From: Candidatus Omnitrophota bacterium
GTDB lineage: Bacteria; Omnitrophota; Gorgyraeia; JABMQH01
Direction of reading: 5' to 3'
DNA: 12,436 bases
NCBI GenBank assembly: GCA_026387595.1
Contig: JAPLLL010000082.1
Span: 2,455 to 14,890 of the forward strand
The notes under the pieces were generated by a model. The model saw only the letters and a list, made by a program, of their open reading frames with translations. It did not search any database and was not told the DNA's origin. Shown in pieces: positions 6,062 through 12,436 of this stretch (the stretch's first letter is position 1; each line of letters opens with the position of its first letter). The position numbers and the translations under genes were made by a program.

Positions 6062-8292
6062 TCTTCCAGCCTTTCCTCGGTTTTTAACAGCCGCATCTGC
6101 AAAAGCGAAAAAAGAAGTATTATTACGGAAAGTATATACGCTACGCTTGATGCCTTTCCCATTTCAAACCTGTGGAAACCCAGTTCGTAAAGGTAATAAA
6201 CCGCTGTAGTGGTTGAACCGAGCGGCCCGCCCATTGTCATCGTGAATATTTCTGGGAATACCTGCAGGGAGTAAATAGTATTCAATACGACAGCCAGAAG
6301 TATTACGGGCTTAAGCTGAGGGAATGTGATGAACCTGAACTTTTGCCACTCCGTAGCGCCGTCCAGGGCGGCCACCTCATAAAGGCTCTCAGGAACGGTC
6401 TGTAAACCCGCCAGGAAAAGTATCGTATAATATCCGAAGCTCGCCCAGATATTCATGGCCATTATGCTTAACAGCGGTATGCTTATGTCAAGCCAGCTTA
6501 ATGAACTCGTGAGCCAGCTTGACTGCGGCCGTATTATGCCGAGATAGTCCAATACCCAATTTGCAAGGCCGTTTGCCGAATATATATAGGTAAAGACCGT
6601 AGCGATTACTACGACGGAAGTGGTGACGGGCACAAACAGCCCTGCCTGATACAGCTGTTTAAACGGTATCTTGCGGTTTATAAGGACCGCGCAAAAGAGC
6701 GCCAGCCCCACGGTGAACGGGACCGTGCCGGCCGAGAACACAAGCGTGTGCCACAGCGCCCTGTGGAAGTCCGGGTCCGCAAGTAAGGATAAATAGTTCT
6801 TCATCCCTACAAATTCGAATTGGGATTTTAATATATCAAATTTCGAAAAACTGATTATTATGGAATATAAAAGCGGATACAGGCCGAACGCCAGAAACGT
6901 CAGGAGCCACGGGCTTATCAGGATGAACGGTTTTGCGCTGACCGCCGCCGCATGCGGTTTTTTCTTCCGGGTCAGGAATATCAGAAACAGGACAAGCAGC
7001 ATGGCCGCTATGCTTAAGGCAGTTATGAACTTATTGCTGACTATGGTTTTTTTTGTTTCTTTCTGCAACAGGGCCTCTATTTTACGCGAGGCCTCTTCGA
7101 GCGCCGCCTTCGGCCGGGCCCCTGTCATGATAGTCTCTTCAACCAGGCCCGTGATATATTCCTGTATCTGGGTCCACTGCGGATGGTTCGGCGGGCCCAT
7201 GGCGGTTTTAAGCTGCGCAAGAAAAACCTTTTGTTCGGGGAACTGCTCGTAATAAGGGTCCTGGAGAACGTCCTTTTGCGCAGGCACTACATTTTGCTGG
7301 ACCCTGACCAGGGCCATGACATTTTCCTTCGAGGTCAGGAATCTTATAAGGGCCATTGCCTCTTTGGGATACTTTGATTTTTTGGTTATCACAAAAAGCT
7401 CGCCACCGGCAAACGCGTTGTAGGCCGAAGACGTGTTTTCGCATTCGGGGAGAAGGGCCACCCCGAAGTCAAGCTGCGGGTTCAGCCTTGGTATCAGCCT
7501 GAGGTTCCATGAACCGGATATCTGCATGCCTACTTTTCCTTCGGCAAACAGTTCGTTTATCTGCGCCTGCCGCTCTATCAGCGAATACGTAGAGAGCTCT
7601 TTATAAAATTCAAGGGCCCTTAATGTTTCAGGGGAATCAAGGGCGCAGGTTTTCCGGTCCTCGCTTAGGACGCTTCCGCCGCTTGCCCATACGAACGGCA
7701 GGAACTGTTGCCATGGCGATTCGGCCTCGCCCGCGGCTATGGAAAAACCCCATATGCCTTTCCTCGGGGCGTGGATCTTTTTTGCCGCGGTTAAAAGGGC
7801 CTGCCATGTCGCGGGTCCGTAACCTGCGTCAAGGCCGTTCTCCCTGAACAGGGCCTTATTATAAAAAAGGGCCCTTGTGCCCGAAAGCCACGGCACACCG
7901 TAGATCCTGTTGTCATAGGTTGCGGTTTCCCAGAGGAAATAATTGCCCTTGATATCGCGGGTATCGTCGGTAATATCCAGCAGCGTCCCTGCGGATGCGA
8001 TCTTGGCCATCCAGGTCGTGCCAAGCTCGCATATATCAGGGGCATTGCCTGCGGCAAGGCTTATTATGAATTTATCAAGGCCGTATTCCCAGGTAAGCTG
8101 CTGAAGATTTATTTTTACGCCCGGGTTCAGGGCCTCGAATTTATCCAGGAGTTCGCGCATGAGCTGCTCATTGGCGCTGAATTCCCAAAGGGTAAGCGTT
8201 ACCGGCTCGTCTGCGTAAGAAGCAGTGTAAGGTGTGAAGTTTAAAGTGTAAAGTAAGGGAAAGATAAAGAAAAGACGCTTTATGTGCCTCAT
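6058..8292 (-). CDS. Fusion of a periplasmic sugar-binding protein and a MalF-like ABC permease
   Basis: This 744-residue protein joins two normally separate subunits. Residues 1-27 look like a signal peptide ending ASYA, with no lipobox. Residues 30 to about 410 are a family 1 extracellular solute-binding protein (LTLWEF near the start, then AAGNAPDICELGTTW, YGVPWLSGTRALFYNK and GKVGMQISGSW). A hydrophobic helix at about 422-440 followed by RKKK brings the chain to the cytoplasmic side. Residues 455-735 form a MalF/UgpA-type permease with the EAA loop EVAALDGATEWQKF (639-652). The binding domain is therefore tethered to its own transporter in a fixed ratio. The substrate is probably an oligosaccharide, judged from family and neighbours. 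The ATG at 8292 has no proper Shine-Dalgarno and lies 7 nt after a promoter -10, so the mRNA may be leaderless. A 7-nt tandem repeat encodes part of the signal peptide. Confidence 0.9.
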   Translation of the reverse strand: MRHIKRLFFIFPLLYTLNFTPYTASYADEPVTLTLWEFSANEQLMRELLDKFEALNPGVKINLQQLTWEYGLDKFIISLAAGNAPDICELGTTWMAKIASAGTLLDITDDTRDIKGNYFLWETATYDNRIYGVPWLSGTRALFYNKALFRENGLDAGYGPATWQALLTAAKKIHAPRKGIWGFSIAAGEAESPWQQFLPFVWASGGSVLSEDRKTCALDSPETLRALEFYKELSTYSLIERQAQINELFAEGKVGMQISGSWNLRLIPRLNPQLDFGVALLPECENTSSAYNAFAGGELFVITKKSKYPKEAMALIRFLTSKENVMALVRVQQNVVPAQKDVLQDPYYEQFPEQKVFLAQLKTAMGPPNHPQWTQIQEYITGLVEETIMTGARPKAALEEASRKIEALLQKETKKTIVSNKFITALSIAAMLLVLFLIFLTRKKKPHAAAVSAKPFILISPWLLTFLAFGLYPLLYSIIISFSKFDILKSQFEFVGMKNYLSLLADPDFHRALWHTLVFSAGTVPFTVGLALFCAVLINRKIPFKQLYQAGLFVPVTTSVVVIATVFTYIYSANGLANWVLDYLGIIRPQSSWLTSSLSWLDISIPLLSIMAMNIWASFGYYTILFLAGLQTVPESLYEVAALDGATEWQKFRFITFPQLKPVILLAVVLNTIYSLQVFPEIFTMTMGGPLGSTTTAVYYLYELGFHRFEMGKASSVAYILSVIILLFSLLQMRLLKTEERLEE
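8225..8259. repeat. Degenerate 7-nt tandem repeat inside the signal-peptide coding region
   Basis: Read on +, the units are GTGTAAG, GTGTGAA, GTTTAAA and GTGTAAA (8225-8252), then a partial GTAAGGG (8253-8259). They lie inside the minus-strand binding-protein/permease gene and encode the LYTLNFTPYTA part of its signal peptide. The unit is not a multiple of three, so gain or loss of one copy would shift the frame. Confidence 0.7.
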
Positions 8293-8299
8293 TGCCCTA

Positions 8300-8328
8300 A
8301 ATATAGCAGATAATTATACTATTGTCAA
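8300..8328 (-). promoter_or_regulatory. Sigma70-type promoter for the ABC importer operon
   Basis: On the minus strand a perfect TTGACA (8328-8323) is followed, after exactly 17 bp, by TATATT (8305-8300; 5 of 6 matches). Seven nucleotides then lead to the ATG at 8292, so the predicted start of transcription is at or one base before the start codon. The -35 box shares bases 8323-8327 with the opposing promoter. A second TATAAT on this strand (8318-8313) has no -35 at proper distance and is less likely, but would give a leader of about 14 nt. Confidence 0.7.
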
Positions 8329-8350
8329 ATAAGGCCCGCTTCGGTATAAT
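8322..8350 (+). promoter_or_regulatory. Sigma70-type promoter for the TIM-barrel gene and downstream unit
   Basis: TTGTCA at 8322-8327 (5 of 6) is followed, after 17 bp, by a perfect TATAAT at 8345-8350. The ATG of the next gene begins 7 nt later at 8358, and no Shine-Dalgarno is present. The predicted transcription start coincides with the start codon, as in leaderless mRNAs. Confidence 0.7.
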
Positions 8351-8357
8351 AAGTAAG

Positions 8358-9389
8358 ATGCTTAAACTCGGTATAAGTTATTTCGGCTCAAGGATCCAGC
8401 GCCATGTCAAAGAAGACATGGCTGATGTTGTCCGTCACAACTGCAATTTTGTCGTCCATACCTTCTCCGAAACCGATCTTGAATTCTACAAGGGCACCAT
8501 GAAAGAGATCGTGGAGATCTCGCATGGCGCCGGCCTTGAGGTCTGGATAGACCCGTGGGCCGTGGGCGGGGTGTTCGGGGGCGAGACCTATTCCAAATTT
8601 ATCGCCCAGCACCTGGACGTAAGGCAGATCTCCGCAAAAGGCGAGTCCCTTCCGGCGGCGTGCCTGAATAATAAAAAATTCCGTTTGTTTATGCATTCCT
8701 GGATAGACGCAAGCCTTGAAATCGGTTCGGATGTGCTTTTCTGGGACGAGCCGCATTTTTATTTATACCCGCTGGACGAAATGGAGCGCGATCTTACGCT
8801 CTGGGCATGCCGGTGCGATATTTGCAGGCAGGCCTTTAAAAAACAGTTCGGATATGAAATGCCGGTCGAGCTGAACCGGGACGTGCGCGTGTTCAAGGAA
8901 GACTCGATAGTGGATTTTCTGAAAGAAATGTGCGATTACACGAAGGGTCATAGGGCCGTAGGGTCATCGGGTCATAGTATAAAAAATGCGGTGTGTTTCC
9001 TGCCGTTTAAGGGCGAGCTGGGTGGGATAATGGACTGGTCAAAAGCTGCACGCATCGATTCTTTGGACATAGTAGGGGTTGACCCTTACTGGCGGCCCGG
9101 CGAAAAAGATGTGGCGGGTTTTGTGCGGCCTTTTGCCAAGAAAATCCAGGAACTTTCAAAAAAATACAATAAGGAAGGCCAGATCTGGATCCTGAATTTC
9201 AGAATAAAAAAGGGCGCGGAAAAAGATGTAGAGACCGCGGTTATGACCGCCCATGAAGAGGGTGTAAGGAACCTGGCTGCGTGGAGCTATCTTGGGACCG
9301 GGTGCATGTCGTATCTTGCAAGCGATGACCCGCAGAAAGTGTGGGATATGCTGGGCTTGACTTTTAAAAAGTTGTGTGATAAAGTCTGA
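8358..9389 (+). CDS. TIM-barrel protein resembling a glycoside hydrolase, function unknown
   Basis: This 343-residue protein has no signal peptide and so is probably cytoplasmic. The pattern of strands and helices suggests a beta/alpha barrel: KLGISYFG at the start, EVWIDPWAVGG (61-71), VLFWDEPHFY (126-135), IDSLDIVGVDPYW (233-245), QIWILNF (275-281) and NLAAWSYLG (305-313). WDEP (129-132) recalls the strand-4 acid/base motif of clan GH-A hydrolases. However, the strand where a nucleophile Glu is expected reads IWILNF and has none. A CxCxxC cluster (Cys151, 153, 156) may bind metal. I start at the ATG at 8358, because an upstream TTG at 8322 would place the promoter inside the gene. Residues 197-207 are encoded by an 8-nt tandem repeat. 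The gene is divergent from the ABC operon and probably co-transcribed with the ROK gene 64 bp downstream. Its exact role is unknown. Confidence 0.8.
   Translation: MLKLGISYFGSRIQRHVKEDMADVVRHNCNFVVHTFSETDLEFYKGTMKEIVEISHGAGLEVWIDPWAVGGVFGGETYSKFIAQHLDVRQISAKGESLPAACLNNKKFRLFMHSWIDASLEIGSDVLFWDEPHFYLYPLDEMERDLTLWACRCDICRQAFKKQFGYEMPVELNRDVRVFKEDSIVDFLKEMCDYTKGHRAVGSSGHSIKNAVCFLPFKGELGGIMDWSKAARIDSLDIVGVDPYWRPGEKDVAGFVRPFAKKIQELSKKYNKEGQIWILNFRIKKGAEKDVETAVMTAHEEGVRNLAAWSYLGTGCMSYLASDDPQKVWDMLGLTFKKLCDKV
8946..8977. repeat. 8-nt tandem repeat inside the TIM-barrel gene
   Basis: Four consecutive octamers, GGTCATAG, GGCCGTAG, GGTCATCG and GGTCATAG, fill 8946-8977. They encode the small polar stretch GHRAVGSSGHS between DYTK and IKNAVCFLP, which looks like an insertion in a loop. 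The unit is not a multiple of three, so copy change by one would break the frame. Confidence 0.8.
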
Positions 9390-9440
9390 ATAAACCATTT
9401 AAAAATTTTTAACAAACGAAATTATGCCCGAATTCAAGAC

Positions 9441-9446
9441 AGGAGG
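9441..9446 (+). promoter_or_regulatory. Ribosome binding site of the ROK regulator gene
   Basis: A perfect AGGAGG at 9441-9446 lies 7 nt before the ATG at 9454. It decides the start against an in-frame ATG at 9424, which has no Shine-Dalgarno. Confidence 0.85.
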
Positions 9447-9453
9447 CTTAAAA

Positions 9454-10656
9454 ATGGCAAGCGCTGATTACGGCAGGCCCAATTCCTTATCCGACCATGA
9501 AAGAAAAAACCTGGCGATACTGGAAGTTATACGCCGCGGCAAGAGCGTATCAAGGACGGATATCTCAAGGGTCACGGGACTCAATATAGTCACCGTATCA
9601 AATTATATAAATGATTATATCCAAAAGGGCCTCATAGTCGAAAAGGGCTACGACTCCTCTACGGGCGGAAGGCGGCCCACGATCGTAGAATTAAAATCGG
9701 ATTATACGCACGTGATCGGCGTAGAGTTGGGCATAAACTGGATACGCACCGTATTGACCGACCTCGAAGTAAACATCATTGCCAGCTCAAAAAAGGAAAG
9801 GCCCAGGGAAGACGCCGAAACGGTTATAAACTGCGTCGGTTCTTCCATAGAAGAGGTACTGAAGGCTTCCAAGCTTGAAAAGTCCAAGATAAAAGGCATA
9901 TGCGTTGCCGCCTCAGGCCTTGTGGATAAAGAGGCAGGCACGGTCCATTCCACTATCGGCACGGTCAGCGTTTCAATGCCCATAAACCTTTCGCTGAACA
10001 GAAAATTCGGTATTGATACGTTCCTTGAAAATGACGCCACTGCCGCCGCATACGGCGAGTGGGCGCTTACCCTTGATACGGACACCAAGGTCATGCTTTA
10101 TATGTTTTCAGGCGTAGGCTGCGGCATAGTCATAAACGGCGAGGTGTTCCGCGGGGCAACCGGCATCGCAGGCGAGACGAGCTTGAGGGACCATCTTGAG
10201 CCGACAGACCTCTGGATCGGAAGGTTATCCGCCCTCGGGCCGTGGGCATTTCATCTCGGGATCCCGGATGATGTAAAGGCGCGGATCAAGGAAGGCGCCG
10301 ATACAAAGATCTCAAAAATAGCGAAAAACCCTGACGACGTGACGCTTGAGATGGTGTTTAAGGCGGCAAAAGAGAACGACAAGGTTGCGGTAGAGGCGAT
10401 TGAGCGCGCAGGCAGCACGCTAGGCATAAGGATAGCGTTCCTCGTAAACCTGTTGAACCCCGATGTAATAATAATAGGCGGTGGCATAGAACAGGCAGGC
10501 TCTGTCCTTTTGGATTCGGTTCGTCGAGCGGTAAAACGCTGGGCATTTGAAGAAATGGCTGAGGTGGTAAAGATAATCCCTGCGAGGCTGGGCGACAGCT
10601 CTGTCTCCGTAGGCGCCGCTACCCTCGTCATACGGAACGTATTCAGCAGGATCTAA
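9454..10656 (+). CDS. ROK-family transcription regulator (NagC/Mlc/XylR type)
   Basis: This 400-residue protein has an N-terminal winged helix-turn-helix (about 15-80: RRGKSVSRTDISRVTGLNIV, then a wing with TGGRRP) and a ROK sugar-kinase-like domain (about 85-395). The sugar-binding and base motif ENDATAAAYGE (192-202) is present. GCGIVINGEVFRGATGIAGE (222-241) matches the ROK signature. The kinase features are degraded: the first phosphate loop reads ELGINWI where kinases have D-G-T, the His after AGE is missing, and the CxCGxxGC zinc motif is absent. It is therefore most likely a sugar-sensing DNA-binding regulator without kinase activity. Its position next to the GH94 gene and the divergent importer suggests it controls them. 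Candidate operators are the inverted repeats after its stop codon and the shared divergent promoter. Confidence 0.9.
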   Translation: MASADYGRPNSLSDHERKNLAILEVIRRGKSVSRTDISRVTGLNIVTVSNYINDYIQKGLIVEKGYDSSTGGRRPTIVELKSDYTHVIGVELGINWIRTVLTDLEVNIIASSKKERPREDAETVINCVGSSIEEVLKASKLEKSKIKGICVAASGLVDKEAGTVHSTIGTVSVSMPINLSLNRKFGIDTFLENDATAAAYGEWALTLDTDTKVMLYMFSGVGCGIVINGEVFRGATGIAGETSLRDHLEPTDLWIGRLSALGPWAFHLGIPDDVKARIKEGADTKISKIAKNPDDVTLEMVFKAAKENDKVAVEAIERAGSTLGIRIAFLVNLLNPDVIIIGGGIEQAGSVLLDSVRRAVKRWAFEEMAEVVKIIPARLGDSSVSVGAATLVIRNVFSRI

Positions 10657-10658
10657 TC

Positions 10659-10701
10659 ATCCCTCGCCATTCATTATGCAGTAGCTATGATGGCTCGGGA
10701 T
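10659..10701 (+). repeat. Imperfect inverted repeat between the ROK and GH94 genes
   Basis: ATCCC-TC-GCCAT at 10659-10670 faces ATGGC-TC-GGGAT at 10690-10701, with a 2x2 internal loop. The stem extends inward by CAT/ATG with one bulged T, giving 13 pairs. No T-run follows, so it is not a standard terminator. It could be a ROK operator or an mRNA hairpin that sets the relative expression of the GH94 gene. Confidence 0.5.
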
Positions 10702-10731
10702 CAATTTCCAGAATATAAACAATAGAAATTG
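10702..10731 (+). repeat. Short inverted repeat just before the GH94 ribosome binding site
   Basis: CAATTTC at 10702-10708 and GAAATTG at 10725-10731 are perfect inverted copies 16 bp apart. They abut the previous inverted repeat and the AGGAGG at 10732-10737. An AT-rich two-fold-symmetric site of this span would suit a dimeric regulator such as the ROK protein, but no protein is known to bind it. Confidence 0.4.
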
Positions 10732-10737
10732 AGGAGG
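10732..10737 (+). promoter_or_regulatory. Possible ribosome binding site of the GH94 gene
   Basis: AGGAGG at 10732-10737 is 13 nt from the ATG at 10751, longer than usual. A second weaker AGGAA at 10740-10744 has normal spacing (6 nt) and may be the one used. Confidence 0.5.
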
Positions 10738-10750
10738 ATAGGAACTCAGG

Positions 10751-12436
10751 ATGAAGTACGGACATTTCTCGAAGGACGGCAGGGAATACATAATAACGAA
10801 TCCGGATACGCCCCGGGCATGGTTCAACTATCTTGTTAACAATGTCTATCACGCGGTATTGTCTGCCACGGGCGGAGGTTTCAGCTATTACAAGGACCCG
10901 AAGACAAACAGGATCCTTAGATACGACCATCTTTCCACGGACAGGCCGGGCAGATATATTTTTATAAGAGACGCCGATAGAAAAGAAACTTGGAGTCTAA
11001 ACTGGCAGCCGTTCCGCAAGGAACTGGATAAGTGGCAGGCCGCCCACGGGCTTGGATACACCAAGATATCCTGTGAACACAATAAGATATCGGGCGAGAT
11101 CACGTATTTTGTCCCGCAAAAAGAGCCGGTTGAAATATGGGCCGTCAGGCTAAAGAATAATTCCAACAAAAAGCGAAACCTGACCGTATTTCCTTTTGTG
11201 GAGTTTATTTCCGGGGATATAGAGCTTGAGGTCTGCTACAGGAACATCCTCATGCTTTATAACGAAGCCTATTTTGACAAGGGCCTGAAATCAATAATTG
11301 CATTCAAGCACAAATTTAACACAAAACAAAAAGAAGGCTTCAGCTTTTTCACTACAAACCTGGACATAAAAGGATACGACACCCGCAAGGAACAATTCTA
11401 CGGCCGTTATAACGACGTGGCAAATCCGGAGACTATCCTTAAGAAAGGAAAATGCAATTCCACTTCGTGCCGCGGGGAAGACATGGTAGGCGTCCTTGAG
11501 TCAAGCCTGACCCTGAAGCCTGGCGAGGAAAAAGAATTCGTAGTCATGCTCGGGTTTGTGGAAAATAAATCCGAGATCCATGGCCTTACCGAAAAATTCC
11601 TTAAGAACAGCAATGTAAAGAAGGAGCTGGACGGGATAAAAAAGTTCTGGGATGAAGCTGTAGAAAAAATAAAAGTAAAAACGCCGGATGAGAATTTCAA
11701 CCTCATGGTTAACATATGGGGCAAATACCAGCTCTGCGCCATAACGCACTGGAGGGGCACGTCACAGTACCACGGTGTTGAAGGCGGCCTCGGATACCGC
11801 GATACCGCCCAGGACGCGGAAGGGTTGTTTGCGCTGGATCCTGTGCTCGGCAAGAATAAAATGGAGAAGATACTCCAGTATCAATATGCGAACGGCCATG
11901 CGGTATCGGGTTTCTCGGATACGGAAGGCGCATGGGACCTTATATACCAGTCGGGCGTGATAGGCAAGGCTGACGTGGCGGTCTGGCTGCCCTATTGCGT
12001 GGTCTCGTATGTAAAAGAGACCGGCGATACGGATTTCCTTAAAAAGGAATACCGGTTCTGCGATGGCAGTTCTGCCACCGTGTATGAGCATATCTTAAGG
12101 TCGGTAAGGTACCTGCATAATACCCGCGGTTCCCACGGCCTTCCATTGATATTGAAGGCGGACTGGAATGACGCATACGACCATGTGGGCTTAAAGAGAA
12201 AAGGCGAAAGCATATGGCTTGGTATGGCGCTTTGCCGCGCATGTAAACAAATAGGCGATCTTGCCAGATTCATAGGCGATAAGGCAGTCGCGGATGAAAT
12301 GAAGAAGATCTACGATGAAATGTACAATATCATAAATACGGCCGGCTGGGACGGGAACTGGTACCTGGCGGCGTTTAACGACGAAGGCTACAAGATAGGC
12401 TCATCCGAGAATGACGAGGGGAATGTCCCGCTGAAC
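10751..12436 (+). CDS. GH94 glycoside phosphorylase, cellobiose/chitobiose phosphorylase type (3' end outside window)
   Basis: The frame is open from the ATG at 10751 through the window end, giving 562 of an expected 800 or so residues. GH94 enzymes cleave beta-linked disaccharides or oligosaccharides with phosphate, releasing an alpha-sugar 1-phosphate. Family hallmarks are the N-terminus MKYGHFSKDGREYIITNPDTP, then GGGFSYYKDP, the RYDHLSTDRPGRYIFIRD region, and HGLGYTKI. Later come GLGYRDTAQD (about 353-362) and the catalytic-site motif ADWND (470-474), followed by GESIWL and GSSENDEGNVPLN at the edge. There is no signal peptide, so the enzyme is cytoplasmic. It would act on disaccharides brought in by the nearby transporters. 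Cellobiose, chitobiose, laminaribiose and cellobionate specificities cannot be told apart by eye. The ROK regulator gene lies 94 bp upstream, probably in the same unit. Confidence 0.9.
   Translation, partial: MKYGHFSKDGREYIITNPDTPRAWFNYLVNNVYHAVLSATGGGFSYYKDPKTNRILRYDHLSTDRPGRYIFIRDADRKETWSLNWQPFRKELDKWQAAHGLGYTKISCEHNKISGEITYFVPQKEPVEIWAVRLKNNSNKKRNLTVFPFVEFISGDIELEVCYRNILMLYNEAYFDKGLKSIIAFKHKFNTKQKEGFSFFTTNLDIKGYDTRKEQFYGRYNDVANPETILKKGKCNSTSCRGEDMVGVLESSLTLKPGEEKEFVVMLGFVENKSEIHGLTEKFLKNSNVKKELDGIKKFWDEAVEKIKVKTPDENFNLMVNIWGKYQLCAITHWRGTSQYHGVEGGLGYRDTAQDAEGLFALDPVLGKNKMEKILQYQYANGHAVSGFSDTEGAWDLIYQSGVIGKADVAVWLPYCVVSYVKETGDTDFLKKEYRFCDGSSATVYEHILRSVRYLHNTRGSHGLPLILKADWNDAYDHVGLKRKGESIWLGMALCRACKQIGDLARFIGDKAVADEMKKIYDEMYNIINTAGWDGNWYLAAFNDEGYKIGSSENDEGNVPLN

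Noticed and set aside
8322..8357. TTG start for the TIM-barrel gene
   Set aside because: It would put the -35 and -10 boxes inside the coding sequence, and the extra 12 residues do not look like part of the barrel.
9399..9412. Perfect 14-bp palindrome TTAAAAATTTTTAA between the barrel and ROK genes
   Set aside because: It is a simple A/T run that easily arises by chance in a short AT-rich spacer, with no supporting promoter or terminator features.
9424..9453. Upstream ATG of the ROK gene
   Set aside because: There is no ribosome site before it, while a perfect AGGAGG stands 7 nt before the ATG at 9454.
1..12436. CRISPR arrays, tRNA or rRNA genes, insertion sequences, integration sites
   Set aside because: I read through the window and saw no spaced direct repeats of CRISPR type, cloverleaf-like sequence, rRNA signature or transposase-like protein.

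Overview
The window looks like a carbohydrate uptake and breakdown region of a Gram-negative-type (diderm) bacterium that is probably uncultured. I infer this from the periplasmic binding-protein architecture, Na+/solute symporters, a ROK regulator and a GH94 phosphorylase. Coding sequence is dense, with frequent ATA and AGG codons. The style resembles candidate-phylum genomes such as Omnitrophota or other PVC-like groups, but nothing here fixes the taxonomy. No rRNA, tRNA, CRISPR array or insertion sequence was seen.

Left part, 1-4895, all on +: the 3' end of an unidentified gene (perhaps a PfkB-type sugar kinase), then a promoter and a 160-nt structured leader. Next come two tandem paralogous 596-residue Na+/solute symporters, separated by a strong hairpin, and a HAD phosphatase that overlaps the second symporter. 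These probably form one transcription unit that imports a solute and dephosphorylates a metabolite.

Middle, 8292-4901, on -: a two-gene sugar ABC importer with unusual architecture. One protein fuses the periplasmic binding protein to a MalF-like permease. The second is a MalG-like permease with an extra domain of about 125 residues, resembling a carbohydrate-binding beta-sandwich, inserted after its first helix. No ATPase is encoded here, so it must come from elsewhere. The genes overlap by 4 bp (ATGA). The 3' end meets the HAD gene tail to tail with 5 bp between the stops.

Right part, 8358-12436, on +: a TIM-barrel protein resembling a glycoside hydrolase, a ROK-family transcription regulator, and a GH94 glycoside phosphorylase that runs off the window end. 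The ABC operon and this unit diverge from a 65-bp region holding two near-consensus sigma70-type promoters. Their -35 boxes occupy the same 7 bp, and both -10 boxes lie exactly 7 nt before an ATG that has no clear Shine-Dalgarno. This predicts two mutually exclusive, leaderless transcripts.

The inferred working model is that an oligosaccharide enters through the ABC importer and/or a symporter. The cytoplasmic GH94 enzyme cleaves it with phosphate to a sugar 1-phosphate. The ROK protein senses the sugar and controls the locus. The TIM-barrel and HAD proteins have auxiliary roles. Two short non-triplet tandem repeats (7 nt and 8 nt units) lie inside coding sequence and could alter reading frames if their copy number changes.
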